From Aminipila sp963524205 (GTDB lineage: Bacteria > Bacillota > Clostridia > Peptostreptococcales > Anaerovoracaceae), in assembly GCA_963524205.1 (NCBI GenBank), contig CAURED010000010.1, positions 1-64,000 on the forward strand: a stretch of DNA of 64,000 nucleotides. Direction: 5' to 3'. The position numbers were made by a program, and so were the translations under genes. The notes beneath the pieces were generated by a model. It saw only the letters and a list, made by a program, of their open reading frames with translations, did not search any database and was not told where the DNA came from. Shown one piece after another: positions 51,865 through 61,410 of this stretch; the first letter of the stretch is position 1; each line of letters begins with the position of its first letter.

Positions 51865-53664
51865 TCAACAAGAAGACTTATACTCGGTTGTAAGATTTTT
51901 TTCAACACTTTTTAGTCTATATGGCAAAAATACATCTACTGGTACAGAATAACCTGACTCCAATAGCTCTACCAACACAAGATCCATAGTTATATTATTA
52001 TTGTTTGTTATTAACACGTTATGGGTCTTTAGATATGACTTTATCTCTGACAAGTAGTCATTAATTAATCGTTTTTTTACTTCACTTCCGTTAATAGCCG
52101 CAATATACTTAGTATTTACATTGAAAACTGAATCAGATTTCCAAACTTTTTTAAAATATTCATCCTTTACCTCTGAATCAGAAAATGCTATCTCTGCCAA
52201 AGGAGAACCGTATTTTAGGACAAATGCGTGTCTCAATGTCAACATAGGTTTCACTAATCTTTCATAGGTGTTACGACGAATGATATTAATTGATTTCATA
52301 AGGTCATCAATAGACTCTGTAGGATAATTGTGGAACATTAACATTTTGTTCACTATTCCTGCCGATGCCGCCTCATGTATGATTCTTTGAACATGTATTA
52401 CGTCAATTCCCTTTTGCATATCATCAAGAACTTTTTGTGAGCCAGTCTCCAATCCCCATTCAATAAACCGACAGCCTGCTTTATGTAGTTTTTCGAAAAC
52501 TGTTATATTAAAATCAGAGTCAAGCCTGCTCATTTGTATCCATCTTACACTTAGATTTCTGTTGATAATCTCATTTGAAAGAGCTAAGCCAAATTCTGCT
52601 GAAATAGATTCATCTACAATTGAAAACAGTCTAACCCCATATTTATTTATATAGTGTTCCATCTCATCTACAACACTCTTTGCTGTTCTTTGTCGAAAGT
52701 TTTGTCCATATGATTTCCAATGCATACAGAACATGCATTTTGACCATGAGCATCCCTTGGATGTCAATATTTGCAGGGATGAGAAGATGTATTTATCTAA
52801 TGGGAAATTATCATAATCTGGTACATTATAATCACTAATTGGGTATTCCTTATGCTCTGTAATGACAATATCTTTATTGTTCCTAAATATCAAATTGGGG
52901 ACAGAAGAAAAGTCCGTACTATTTGTCTTTAAAATCTGAATAAGTGAAGTAACCGCCTCTTCACCATCTGACCGGCATGCAAAATCAATCGACTGATTTT
53001 CAATTAAATACTTCTCTTTATTAAGAACAATATCAGAGCCCCCAAAAAGAATGTATCCATCGTAATCATCACGTAATTTTTCTGATGCCCAAAGACTAAA
53101 GGCTCTTTGTACTTCCATAACAGAGAAACCTACAACCATGGGATTGGCCGCCACAATTTCTTCAAATAACTTTTTCATATGCAATGTAACCTTTTCATGA
53201 ATGCCATTCCTTAAAAAGTACTCATAGTAATATGTAACAACTGTAAAATAAAACTGAAAATGTGAACTGAGATTAAAAATGTCTTCAACAATTCTTACAT
53301 TCTCCAGTTCTGATAATTTAGCAAAATCATTTTCTTGCATTTTTCTCTTCATGTCAACCAATTTATTGAAACCATAAGATTTCTCAATATCTGACAATAG
53401 GGTATAAAAACTCTTAATCTTGCTCATATTTGTTTCACGATTTAAGTTCAATCTAAATAAAAATGGTAAAATAGTATTCAACAAATATTCTAATTCCTTT
53501 ACTTCAAGAAGTTCATCCTGAATCATCATATTGTTATCCATTTGAACAACACTAATCCCCTGTTTTTTTAGGTGTGATGTCAAAACAGGTAAGCTTAAAG
53601 AAGGTCTATCTATAGCACGTACAGGCATAGACAATAGTAAAATATCTAAATTATTTTCAAACAT
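51865..53664 (-). CDS. Cobalamin-domain radical SAM protein, copy 2
   Basis: A 599-residue protein. The first 260 residues resemble a B12-binding domain (RPSLSLPVLTSHLKKQGISV, VVGFSVMEVQRAFSLW, GYILFGGSDIV). The radical SAM core has GCSWSKCMFCMHW: cysteines 305, 310 and 313, spaced Cx4Cx2C. FIEWGLETGSQKVLDDMQKGI and the SAM-binding ends follow. It should cleave S-adenosylmethionine and may methylate or rearrange an unreactive carbon. It follows the SPASM-like gene by 7 bases. The sister is at 54656-56380. Confidence 0.85.
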   Translation of the reverse strand: MFENNLDILLLSMPVRAIDRPSLSLPVLTSHLKKQGISVVQMDNNMMIQDELLEVKELEYLLNTILPFLFRLNLNRETNMSKIKSFYTLLSDIEKSYGFNKLVDMKRKMQENDFAKLSELENVRIVEDIFNLSSHFQFYFTVVTYYYEYFLRNGIHEKVTLHMKKLFEEIVAANPMVVGFSVMEVQRAFSLWASEKLRDDYDGYILFGGSDIVLNKEKYLIENQSIDFACRSDGEEAVTSLIQILKTNSTDFSSVPNLIFRNNKDIVITEHKEYPISDYNVPDYDNFPLDKYIFSSLQILTSKGCSWSKCMFCMHWKSYGQNFRQRTAKSVVDEMEHYINKYGVRLFSIVDESISAEFGLALSNEIINRNLSVRWIQMSRLDSDFNITVFEKLHKAGCRFIEWGLETGSQKVLDDMQKGIDVIHVQRIIHEAASAGIVNKMLMFHNYPTESIDDLMKSINIIRRNTYERLVKPMLTLRHAFVLKYGSPLAEIAFSDSEVKDEYFKKVWKSDSVFNVNTKYIAAINGSEVKKRLINDYLSEIKSYLKTHNVLITNNNNITMDLVLVELLESGYSVPVDVFLPYRLKSVEKNLTTEYKSSC

Positions 53665-53671
53665 TTTTTAT

Positions 53672-54652
53672 TTATTCCCCCTGACTATCTGTTTTTTGTT
53701 CGATATAGCTATACATTTTTTTGAGTTGGCAATTACCATCTCCAAGATTGAGCATATGCACACAACCAGTACAGTCCTTTACATAAGGGCAGTTCTTACA
53801 CTCTTCAAATACTGAATCTTCTACTGTATTTAAGCTGGAGTAGTAACATACTGTACCCTGATTCGTTGAATGATAGCACCTTTCACAACTCCCTGCACCA
53901 CATGCGCCAAGAGGAATATATATTCCAGGAATCTTCATGTTCTCATGATAACGACTGAAAATTGTCATTAGGCCGCAGGGAATATCAAGTATTCCTTGAT
54001 CATCCTTCAGCTCCATCATAGTATCCACCAACTGCACTATATTGTCTTCATCAGAAATTAGTTCTGGGGATATTTGTATAATCGGTTTCTGTATATCAAT
54101 TGATGTATCCCAGGTATATATAAAACGTCTAACTACTAATAACTGTGCTAGATTTTCTACATTTTTCTCCAATTTCAGGTAAAAGTTTGTATTAATTCCT
54201 AAATTGCTTGCATACTTATAGAGATTAAAATTATGCTTGCATATATCCCTTATAGCACCAATAGAGTTATCATTAGGTAAATCCTCTTCATCAAAGACTA
54301 TGTACAGATTAATTCCAGGTCTATATTTATCACGCTGATTAATTGCATTAATAATGTCCTCATTCAAATCTGAATAAGGATAATAAATTAATACTTCTGG
54401 GTATTTTTTTTCATATCCCATTTTAAACTTAAAAATCTCATCCAGTACCCCATAAAGTATAGACTCAACACCTTTTACATGTTTTTTAATGATAAAATGG
54501 GCTTGAAGCAATTGATAAGCATGATTGGAGCTAATAAATTCCTCAATTTCATTTAAAATCTTTTCTGCCCCCATATTCTCATCAACATTGAATATAAGTC
54601 GACTTGTTAGTGAAATGTTATCGTATAAAAATTCATATCTCTTATTGACCAT
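53672..54652 (-). CDS. Cysteine-rich SPASM-like protein
   Basis: A 326-residue protein. The N-terminal 215 residues look like an alpha/beta barrel-type fold with no CxxxCxxC radical SAM triad. The last 110 residues hold about ten cysteines (IPCGLMT, GACGAGSCERC, GTVCYYS, EECKNCPYVKDCTGC, GNCQLKK), a pattern like the auxiliary-cluster SPASM/twitch domain of radical SAM enzymes. It could be a degenerate radical SAM partner holding extra iron-sulfur clusters. GGAGGAG precedes the ATG. It sits between the two radical SAM genes. Confidence 0.7.
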   Translation of the reverse strand: MVNKRYEFLYDNISLTSRLIFNVDENMGAEKILNEIEEFISSNHAYQLLQAHFIIKKHVKGVESILYGVLDEIFKFKMGYEKKYPEVLIYYPYSDLNEDIINAINQRDKYRPGINLYIVFDEEDLPNDNSIGAIRDICKHNFNLYKYASNLGINTNFYLKLEKNVENLAQLLVVRRFIYTWDTSIDIQKPIIQISPELISDEDNIVQLVDTMMELKDDQGILDIPCGLMTIFSRYHENMKIPGIYIPLGACGAGSCERCYHSTNQGTVCYYSSLNTVEDSVFEECKNCPYVKDCTGCVHMLNLGDGNCQLKKMYSYIEQKTDSQGE

Positions 54653-54655
54653 TTT

Positions 54656-56380
54656 TTACTCCTCCTTTTGTTGAATTAACAATAAGTCAAATGTAATATT
54701 TTCATTGCATGCAACAAATATATCCTTTAGAGCACAAATCTTTCTCAATTCTTGAAAGTAAGCATCAATCAAAATCAATTTGGCTTTGTCATCATTTACC
54801 CGATTAAAGTACTTTGCATTAATACTATATTGCGAAGCTGGCAACCATACTTTATCAAAGTAATTCTTTTTGTTCTTGTTAATTATACATTCATTATAAA
54901 GCTCTGAACCCACCTGCAGCACAAGTCTGTTTCTCAAAGTAAACATTGGTACTGCAAAGCCCTCTTGGACATTCTTCTTAACAAATGCCATTGTTTTCTG
55001 TAAATCTTGTATCGTTTCACCAGGGTAATTGTGCCAAGTAAGCAATTTATTTCTAATCCCTACACTGCCTGCCACATGCAATATTTCTTGAGCCTTCTCA
55101 ACTCTAATCCCTTTGTTCATGCTTTCCAAAACTTTGTTTGATGCTGACTCTAGTCCCCATTCAATAACTCGAGCCCCGCCTCGATACCATTGATTAATGT
55201 GTTCTTTAGTAAACTCCTCGTCAAGCCTAGCAAATGACATCCACAGAATTGGTAAAGCTCTCTCTTCAATGATTTTACTTATCTTACTTCCTTGTTCAGC
55301 AGTAATGGTTTCATCTGCAAAATGAAATAACTTGGTTCCGTATTTTTGATAAAAGTGTTCCATTTCATTAACAACGTCCAAAGAATTTCTCTCTGTATAT
55401 GCTTCTCTAAATGCAGTTTTATGTGCACAAAACTTACATTTCTTCCATGGACAATTGCTGGATGCCAGAATAGGCAAAACCGGAGATAAATATTTTTCCA
55501 AGGGGAAACCATCATATTCTGGATAAGGACGGCAATAGTTATCTCTCAAATAATGGGTGTTATTGTTCTTTTTTATTTCGAAACCTATTCGATATATTAA
55601 TCGTGGTATTGTTGCAAAATCTCTATTCCCCTCAATCAAATGTTTCATTAAAAGAAATACAGTTTCTTCCCCCTCACCAGAAACAACAGAATCAATTGCT
55701 TTATTGTCATAAAGATATATTTCTTCAAACTTTGTAGGTTGAGCTCCTCCAATAAATATGTGCCCTTTATAGCCAATTTGCTCTCTTATTCTCTGTGCAA
55801 ACCAAAGAGAAAAATTGTTCTGAGTAGTAATCATTGATAGCCCTATAGCCTTTGGATTCATAAATTTTATTCTATCTATAACATTTTTTACTATGTCGAA
55901 AACAATAAATGAAATATTATTTTTTTCAAAGTACTTATCATATTGAATTATTATATTAAATAAATAATCTAGGGATCTGGAAATATTAAATATATCACCT
56001 AAAACCACTTTACTATCAGCATCTTTTAAAAATGTATAATCACGTTGTTGACAACTATGTTTCAGATTAACAATTTTCTTAAAGCCATGTTTATTATTTA
56101 TTCGATCTAATAGCAAATAAAACTCTTTTAGCATATCGTATTGGGTCTTATCCTTGGAATTCAACCTTAGCAGCAATGGTAATACTATCTTGTAAAGATG
56201 TTCCAGCTGTTCTTCTGTTAATAATCGATCCTTAATTTCAATATTTAAGTCGGTTTGCTTCACCTTAATACCTTTACTCACCAAGTAACCTGTTAAAGCT
56301 GGTAATGATAAACTAGGGTAATCAATCACTTTGCTTGGACATGATACTAGTAATAATTCTATTTTATTTGTCTGAGCCAT
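54656..56380 (-). CDS. Cobalamin-domain radical SAM protein, copy 1
   Basis: About 574 residues from the ATG at 56380 (AAAGGAGTTTAAAT upstream); the open frame runs 33 codons further without a ribosome site. A B12-type N-terminal domain (YPSLSLPALTGYLVSKGIKV, GLSMITTQNNFSLWFAQRI, GHIFIGGAQPT) lacks the DxHxxG histidine motif. The radical SAM core shows SSNCPWKKCKFCAHK: cysteines 310, 315 and 318, again Cx4Cx2C. It is a clear paralogue of copy 2 over its whole length. The two may act on successive positions of the same substrate. Confidence 0.85.
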   Translation of the reverse strand: MAQTNKIELLLVSCPSKVIDYPSLSLPALTGYLVSKGIKVKQTDLNIEIKDRLLTEEQLEHLYKIVLPLLLRLNSKDKTQYDMLKEFYLLLDRINNKHGFKKIVNLKHSCQQRDYTFLKDADSKVVLGDIFNISRSLDYLFNIIIQYDKYFEKNNISFIVFDIVKNVIDRIKFMNPKAIGLSMITTQNNFSLWFAQRIREQIGYKGHIFIGGAQPTKFEEIYLYDNKAIDSVVSGEGEETVFLLMKHLIEGNRDFATIPRLIYRIGFEIKKNNNTHYLRDNYCRPYPEYDGFPLEKYLSPVLPILASSNCPWKKCKFCAHKTAFREAYTERNSLDVVNEMEHFYQKYGTKLFHFADETITAEQGSKISKIIEERALPILWMSFARLDEEFTKEHINQWYRGGARVIEWGLESASNKVLESMNKGIRVEKAQEILHVAGSVGIRNKLLTWHNYPGETIQDLQKTMAFVKKNVQEGFAVPMFTLRNRLVLQVGSELYNECIINKNKKNYFDKVWLPASQYSINAKYFNRVNDDKAKLILIDAYFQELRKICALKDIFVACNENITFDLLLIQQKEE

Positions 56381-56411
56381 ATTTAAACTCCTTTGAAAGT
56401 ACGTTGCTTTT

Positions 56412-57620
56412 TTACTCATTACTTGCAAGGTCAAGGCCCTGCTTTTCTCGCAACTCCTTATTTTTGCATGAATAAACATAAAAACATATGCTCACTATTC
56501 CTGCAATTATTGCAAATAAAAACCAGCTAAATCTAGGAGACTTATTTAAAGCACTTGTATAATCAATCAATACCCCTGCTACAATTTGTCCAACTGCTAA
56601 ACCGATGTATCGAACCAACATCATGTAACTGATATTAATGTCTGTATCATCTCTACTGGATAGACCTGCTATAAAAGATGGGATTAGTGGTAAAACCATC
56701 ACTTCACCAATTGTGAAAACAATAACCGCTAAAAACAGCAAAAATAAATTTGTTGCTGAAAAAAATGTTAAAAATGAAACTGTAATAACAACACTTCCCG
56801 CTGTAATTGCCATTAGAATGCTCATTTTTTCTGATATAAATTTTATAAATTTTACTTGTAGCAATACAATCGTAATGGTATTAACAAAGTATACCAAACC
56901 AATATTAATATTAGGGTATGAGGCGTTAACGAATAGTGGTAATCCTAATAGAAAAGCTGATAATGCAATCCAAAAACCAAATGATATAAAATTAAAGATT
57001 TGCAATCGTATATTTGAAAATGTTCTTTTTACAACTGTACTAATTGATATGTACTCAGGAACCTCCTCATCTTCCATGTTAACTACAAATATGAAAATAA
57101 GAACAAAAGAGATTATAGATAATAATGCTGGTACTAAAAAGCACCATTTAATCAGCCCTTCACCGTTGAGAACACCGCTTAATAATACTCCAACAGAAAT
57201 ACCTATGTTTGAAGCAACAGCTCTTTTTGCAAAGGCCTCTTGAATAAGTTCTTCAGGGAAAACTTTTGAAATGATAGATTGTATATTACTGTTTATAATG
57301 GAATACCCCAAGCCCATAGAGCCATTGAATAGAGCTAACAAAAGCAAACTATGTGTTGTTGTCAATAAAAATGCTGCCAAACCAACAATAATAATATTCA
57401 CACCCATGATACTTTTGTAATGAAATTTCTTTACCAATACTGGAACAGCAAAACAACCAATTATACTTCCAACAAAACTGCCTGCAATAATAAAGCTACT
57501 TGAGGTGACGGAAAATCCTAAACGAGTTGTCAGATAAACTGCGAATACTGGTTCAATAATAAACATTTGTGCATCTAGCAAAAGATTAATAAGGTATATA
57601 ATTTTAAAATGTTCTTTCAT
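56412..57620 (-). CDS. MFS transporter
   Basis: A 402-residue, 12-helix major facilitator protein. The first helix (IIYLINLLLDAQMFIIEPVFAVYLTTRLGFSVTSS) and the conserved loop after helix 2 are recognisable, and the C-terminus is short and charged. AAAGGAATGG precedes the ATG. Its place between ATP-grasp and radical SAM genes suggests it exports the product or imports a substrate. Substrate and direction are unknown. Confidence 0.88.
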   Translation of the reverse strand: MKEHFKIIYLINLLLDAQMFIIEPVFAVYLTTRLGFSVTSSSFIIAGSFVGSIIGCFAVPVLVKKFHYKSIMGVNIIIVGLAAFLLTTTHSLLLLALFNGSMGLGYSIINSNIQSIISKVFPEELIQEAFAKRAVASNIGISVGVLLSGVLNGEGLIKWCFLVPALLSIISFVLIFIFVVNMEDEEVPEYISISTVVKRTFSNIRLQIFNFISFGFWIALSAFLLGLPLFVNASYPNINIGLVYFVNTITIVLLQVKFIKFISEKMSILMAITAGSVVITVSFLTFFSATNLFLLFLAVIVFTIGEVMVLPLIPSFIAGLSSRDDTDINISYMMLVRYIGLAVGQIVAGVLIDYTSALNKSPRFSWFLFAIIAGIVSICFYVYSCKNKELREKQGLDLASNE

Positions 57621-57652
57621 TTTTTTCCATTCCTTTTTTCATTTATAACCTA

Positions 57653-58894
57653 TTAGATCGGTTCAACTTCTAATTTAAATCTTTTATAAAAGTCAAGCAA
57701 TTTACTTCTAAGCTGATTCTCATCCACATCTTCTACAATAATAAAACCAGTTCTACTTGCTGTGGAGCTTTGTTCTTTTATAATATCACCAATTTGGTTA
57801 TATATTTTAACTTGGATAACACCTGACTCAGTCTCAAAATCAGCAATTTTTGAAATGTTTTTCACTTTTCCTTCTAATGTTGGAAATGTTAAGAATCCAG
57901 TGTAGATATCTCTATTGAAAATAGTACTTCTATCTACACCACTTAGTCCCACATCAATAGATGCCTTAATTAAATCAAGATTTGTTGTATTTTTTACACA
58001 TGGCGGAATTACAGTTCCACCACCAACCCTTGCAGCAATTTCTCCAAAGAATATTTCTCCCCTGTCATTAACAAAAGCTTCCAGATGGCAGACTGAATTG
58101 TCAATCCCAATAGCTGCAATCACATCATAATTCATAGCTTTCAATTTTCTAATAATAGGATCTCTGTCTTTTGATAAAGGATACACAATCCCCCCTACAG
58201 GCTTTTGGTTGTCAATCGTATTAATTAAATTATGTAAATACTTTGAAATTGTACAAGCAATGACCTCTCCATTTTGAACAACAGAATCGCAATAGTATTC
58301 TTCACCTTCAATATAGGTTTCAACCAAATACTTGCCAGTGTTCACTCCATTAGGATCTATCGTCATTAGTTTTTTAAGAATATCATTCAAGTCCGAATCA
58401 TTATTAATCATAAATGTATTAATTGTACCGTAGCCTGATATTGGCTTTAACACAATCGGATATCCATAAGAAGCTATGAACCCAGATATTGAACCTACAG
58501 AATCTATAACTTTGCACTCATTTGTCTTAATGCCGTTCTTCCTTACCACATCTTTCATGATATTTTTGTTCCTAACTTTAATAGAAGTATCGTTCCCAAT
58601 GCCCCTAATGTTAAAACAATCTCTAAGATAACCCGCCATTTCAACTGTACCCTCGAAGGGAGAGAAAATTGCCTGAATTTCTACTCCATCCTTTATCTGA
58701 TTTTGAATGACATTGTGCATTTCACTTCTAGAATATAAATTTTCTACCTTTACAACAAGATCGAATACATCATATAGTTCTTTATCCTCATTTTCCTCTA
58801 GTTCATCAACTATAATAATTTTTTGATAATCTTCAATTTCTTTAAGATAACCATATACTAATGGATATTGATGTAATAATATGAGTGATTTCAT
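57653..58894 (-). CDS. ATP-grasp ligase, copy 3
   Basis: About 413 residues from the ATG at 58894 (GGAGGTGAGTAAG); the preceding ATP-grasp gene stops two bases earlier. A Rossmann-like pre-ATP-grasp region is followed by YPIVLKPISGYGTINTF, YLVETYIEGEEYYCDSVV and CHLEAFVNDRGEIFFGEIAARVGGG, the metal-binding end. The family includes BacD-type L-amino acid ligases and carboxylate-amine ligases. Copy 2 is a close paralogue. A final small domain may shape substrate choice. Confidence 0.88.
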   Translation of the reverse strand: MKSLILLHQYPLVYGYLKEIEDYQKIIIVDELEENEDKELYDVFDLVVKVENLYSRSEMHNVIQNQIKDGVEIQAIFSPFEGTVEMAGYLRDCFNIRGIGNDTSIKVRNKNIMKDVVRKNGIKTNECKVIDSVGSISGFIASYGYPIVLKPISGYGTINTFMINNDSDLNDILKKLMTIDPNGVNTGKYLVETYIEGEEYYCDSVVQNGEVIACTISKYLHNLINTIDNQKPVGGIVYPLSKDRDPIIRKLKAMNYDVIAAIGIDNSVCHLEAFVNDRGEIFFGEIAARVGGGTVIPPCVKNTTNLDLIKASIDVGLSGVDRSTIFNRDIYTGFLTFPTLEGKVKNISKIADFETESGVIQVKIYNQIGDIIKEQSSTASRTGFIIVEDVDENQLRSKLLDFYKRFKLEVEPI

Positions 58895-58895
58895 C

Positions 58896-60167
58896 TTACT
58901 CACCTCCTTCAATTGATTCCACATCACACACTTCTAGTTCAAAACAATTATATATCTGAAGTAACCTTTCTTTTACCCCTGAAAACGATGAATCTTCCAT
59001 TACTGCAATTCCTGTAGCATCTACTGAGCTTTTAGCATTCAAACGACATGTATCCCCAACTTTTTTGTAAATTTTAATACTAACAAGACCATTTAGATCC
59101 TTAAAATCTTCTTCTATTGATATCTTTTTGATTCTACCTTGCTTGAAAGGAAACATTATAACTCCCGAGTATATGTCACGTGGTACAATGTCAGTATGCT
59201 CATATCGACCTAGCTCCAAGTCCACAAATGCTTTGTAAAAATCTACCCCATAACTATTTTTTAAACAAAGAGGTAAAAAAGCTCCCCCCCCCAAACGAGC
59301 ACCTATTTCACTAAAAAAGAGTTCTCCACTCTGATCTACAAAAACTTCCATGTGGCAAATTGAATTTATTATACCTAGCTGCGTTACAACCCTTTGATTA
59401 AGATTTTTAATTTGTTTAATCAACTCATCTTTCTCACTATTCATCGGGTACATAATTCCACAACCGGGTTTTGAGCTGTCTATTACTGTGTCCAAACAAT
59501 TATGTAAATATTTTGTAACAGTACTAAAAATTGTTTTTCCATCTTTGACGATAGAATCACAACAGTATTCCTCTCCTTCAACGAAGCTTTCAACTACAAA
59601 CTGGTCGTTTTCAGTTGAACACTGTTCGCTTTGTAGAAAATCACCAATAAAAATTTCACACTCTTCTAAATTAGTGATTTTAAAAGTGTTAATAGTAGTA
59701 AACCCTGATACTGGTTTTACTATTATTGGATAATTGTTATTTTTAATAAAATTTATTAAGTCGTCAATACAATTAATTCTCTTAATTTTTGCTGTCTTTA
59801 TTCCTGCCTTTTGTACCTCTGTTTTCATTAGTTCTTTGTCCCGTACTTTTTTCGCAACACAACCGTTCATTCCATGAATCTCAAATTGATCTCTCAGGAA
59901 ACCAGCCATTTCAATTAGCGCTTCATATGGAGAAATTAAAGCATCTACACTACCATGTGTTTGTATAATTTCATCTACAAGCTTATTCATTTGTTCCCGA
60001 TCAAATATATCATTAACCTCATATACATAATCAAACCATTTCAAATAATCATGTAAGGGATATTTCTTTTTTGCACTGTCTACAATAATTATGCTCTTAT
60101 CCTCTGAACATTTTTTTATAGTGTCAAATAGGACTATGTAATCCCAAAGAAATAATATATTTTTCAT
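58896..60167 (-). CDS. ATP-grasp ligase, copy 2
   Basis: A 423-residue ATP-grasp enzyme. YPIIVKPVSGFTTINTF, FVVESFVEGEEYCCDSIV and CHMEVFVDQSGELFFSEIGARLGGG mark the nucleotide and metal sites. It is closely related to copy 3 throughout (the same layout, with the EIGARLGGG and EIAARVGGG ends). TAGGTGGGGGAG precedes the ATG, 10 bases after the stop of copy 1. Together the three ligases could build an oligo-amide or ligate amino acids in turn. Confidence 0.88.
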   Translation of the reverse strand: MKNILFLWDYIVLFDTIKKCSEDKSIIIVDSAKKKYPLHDYLKWFDYVYEVNDIFDREQMNKLVDEIIQTHGSVDALISPYEALIEMAGFLRDQFEIHGMNGCVAKKVRDKELMKTEVQKAGIKTAKIKRINCIDDLINFIKNNNYPIIVKPVSGFTTINTFKITNLEECEIFIGDFLQSEQCSTENDQFVVESFVEGEEYCCDSIVKDGKTIFSTVTKYLHNCLDTVIDSSKPGCGIMYPMNSEKDELIKQIKNLNQRVVTQLGIINSICHMEVFVDQSGELFFSEIGARLGGGAFLPLCLKNSYGVDFYKAFVDLELGRYEHTDIVPRDIYSGVIMFPFKQGRIKKISIEEDFKDLNGLVSIKIYKKVGDTCRLNAKSSVDATGIAVMEDSSFSGVKERLLQIYNCFELEVCDVESIEGGE

Positions 60168-60177
60168 ACTCCCCCAC

Positions 60178-61410
60178 CTATTCTATAGATACCTCTATCA
60201 ACTGAGCTATATTTTCCATCTTTTCAAATATCTTCTTATCATTTAAAGTTGTGCTCCCTAAGAATGCACATATTCGAGCTCTATTATCAACAGTTGAAGA
60301 TATTTCATTAAAAATTGAATGGCATTTTTTAACCCATTCAATATTAGGTTGATTTTTTACTTTTTCAATTCCGCCTATAGCCAAAAGTTTTCCAGTCTTT
60401 TTAGCTATAGCAAAACCTACAAATGCACAACAGACAGGTGTCTCGGGTATGTAATTCTTCATTCCTAAAGCATTTTTAACTGCAATCTCATACATATCAA
60501 TATTAAATGCTTTTCCCAGTACTTCGCCTATATATCCCCCACCAAGTCTAGGATTAATTTCAATTAAATCGATCTCATTGTGATTTACAATGACTTCTGT
60601 GTGCGTTAAGCCATTTTGAACATTAAATATTTTATGCATTTTTCTAACAAACTCTTTAACCTTGTCTTCTTGATTATTAGTTAATGTGAATGCTGGAATT
60701 ATATGCCCTGACTCAACAAAAGGAGCATCTGGATCTTTTTGTTTATCAGTTATTGTAATTATATGAACAGTACCATTTTCAACAATGGATTCAACTGAGT
60801 ATTCTTTTCCTGTGAAATAGCTTTCAATCAGTACAGTCTCACTAAATTCCTTACTCAGTGGTAGATACTTTCTATTTTCAGTATGTTTTGAATATGCAAG
60901 CAAAAGTTCATTGTAATTGTCTACCTTTTGCACATTTATACTTGAAAATCCATCAATTGGTTTAATGATCAATGGGTATTTTAATTCTTCATGAATATTC
61001 AAAATATCTTGTATAGAGTTTATTTCGTAATAGGAATGTTTAAAAAAACCTTCCTTTTCCATTCTTTTTCGACTCAAGTTCTTATATGCACATTCATAAG
61101 CCGCATTTGTCCCAAAAGAAGGTAATTCAAGCATATCTGCAATCATTGCTGCTAATGGTACTAAACCTACATGTCCCGCAAGCACTCCGTCAATTTTTTC
61201 TTGCATACAATTTTCTATAATTTGAAGCGCAATATCCTTATCACTTTCTTTTGTTATTCTTATTAAATGATCAATGTTTTTTCTATCCTCCTCTTTAATA
61301 TCTTCAGCATCCTTTTGTGTGGCTAAAACCGTTCTAAGCCCCAATCTTTTGGATCTTAATAAATACTCTCTTCCAAATCGAAAATATTCAATTATTAGTA
61401 TTGTCTTCAT
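60178..61410 (-). CDS. ATP-grasp ligase, copy 1
   Basis: A 410-residue ATP-grasp enzyme. YPLIIKPIDGFSSINVQKV, VLIESYFTGKEYSVESIV and THTEVIVNHNEIDLIEINPRLGGG are the core motifs, with a C-terminal domain. It is more distant from copies 2 and 3 than they are from each other and has the standard EINPRLGGG metal end. GGAGAGAGTGG precedes the ATG. A 29-codon frame starts 67 bases upstream and overlaps the first 23 bases. Confidence 0.88.
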   Translation of the reverse strand: MKTILIIEYFRFGREYLLRSKRLGLRTVLATQKDAEDIKEEDRKNIDHLIRITKESDKDIALQIIENCMQEKIDGVLAGHVGLVPLAAMIADMLELPSFGTNAAYECAYKNLSRKRMEKEGFFKHSYYEINSIQDILNIHEELKYPLIIKPIDGFSSINVQKVDNYNELLLAYSKHTENRKYLPLSKEFSETVLIESYFTGKEYSVESIVENGTVHIITITDKQKDPDAPFVESGHIIPAFTLTNNQEDKVKEFVRKMHKIFNVQNGLTHTEVIVNHNEIDLIEINPRLGGGYIGEVLGKAFNIDMYEIAVKNALGMKNYIPETPVCCAFVGFAIAKKTGKLLAIGGIEKVKNQPNIEWVKKCHSIFNEISSTVDNRARICAFLGSTTLNDKKIFEKMENIAQLIEVSIE

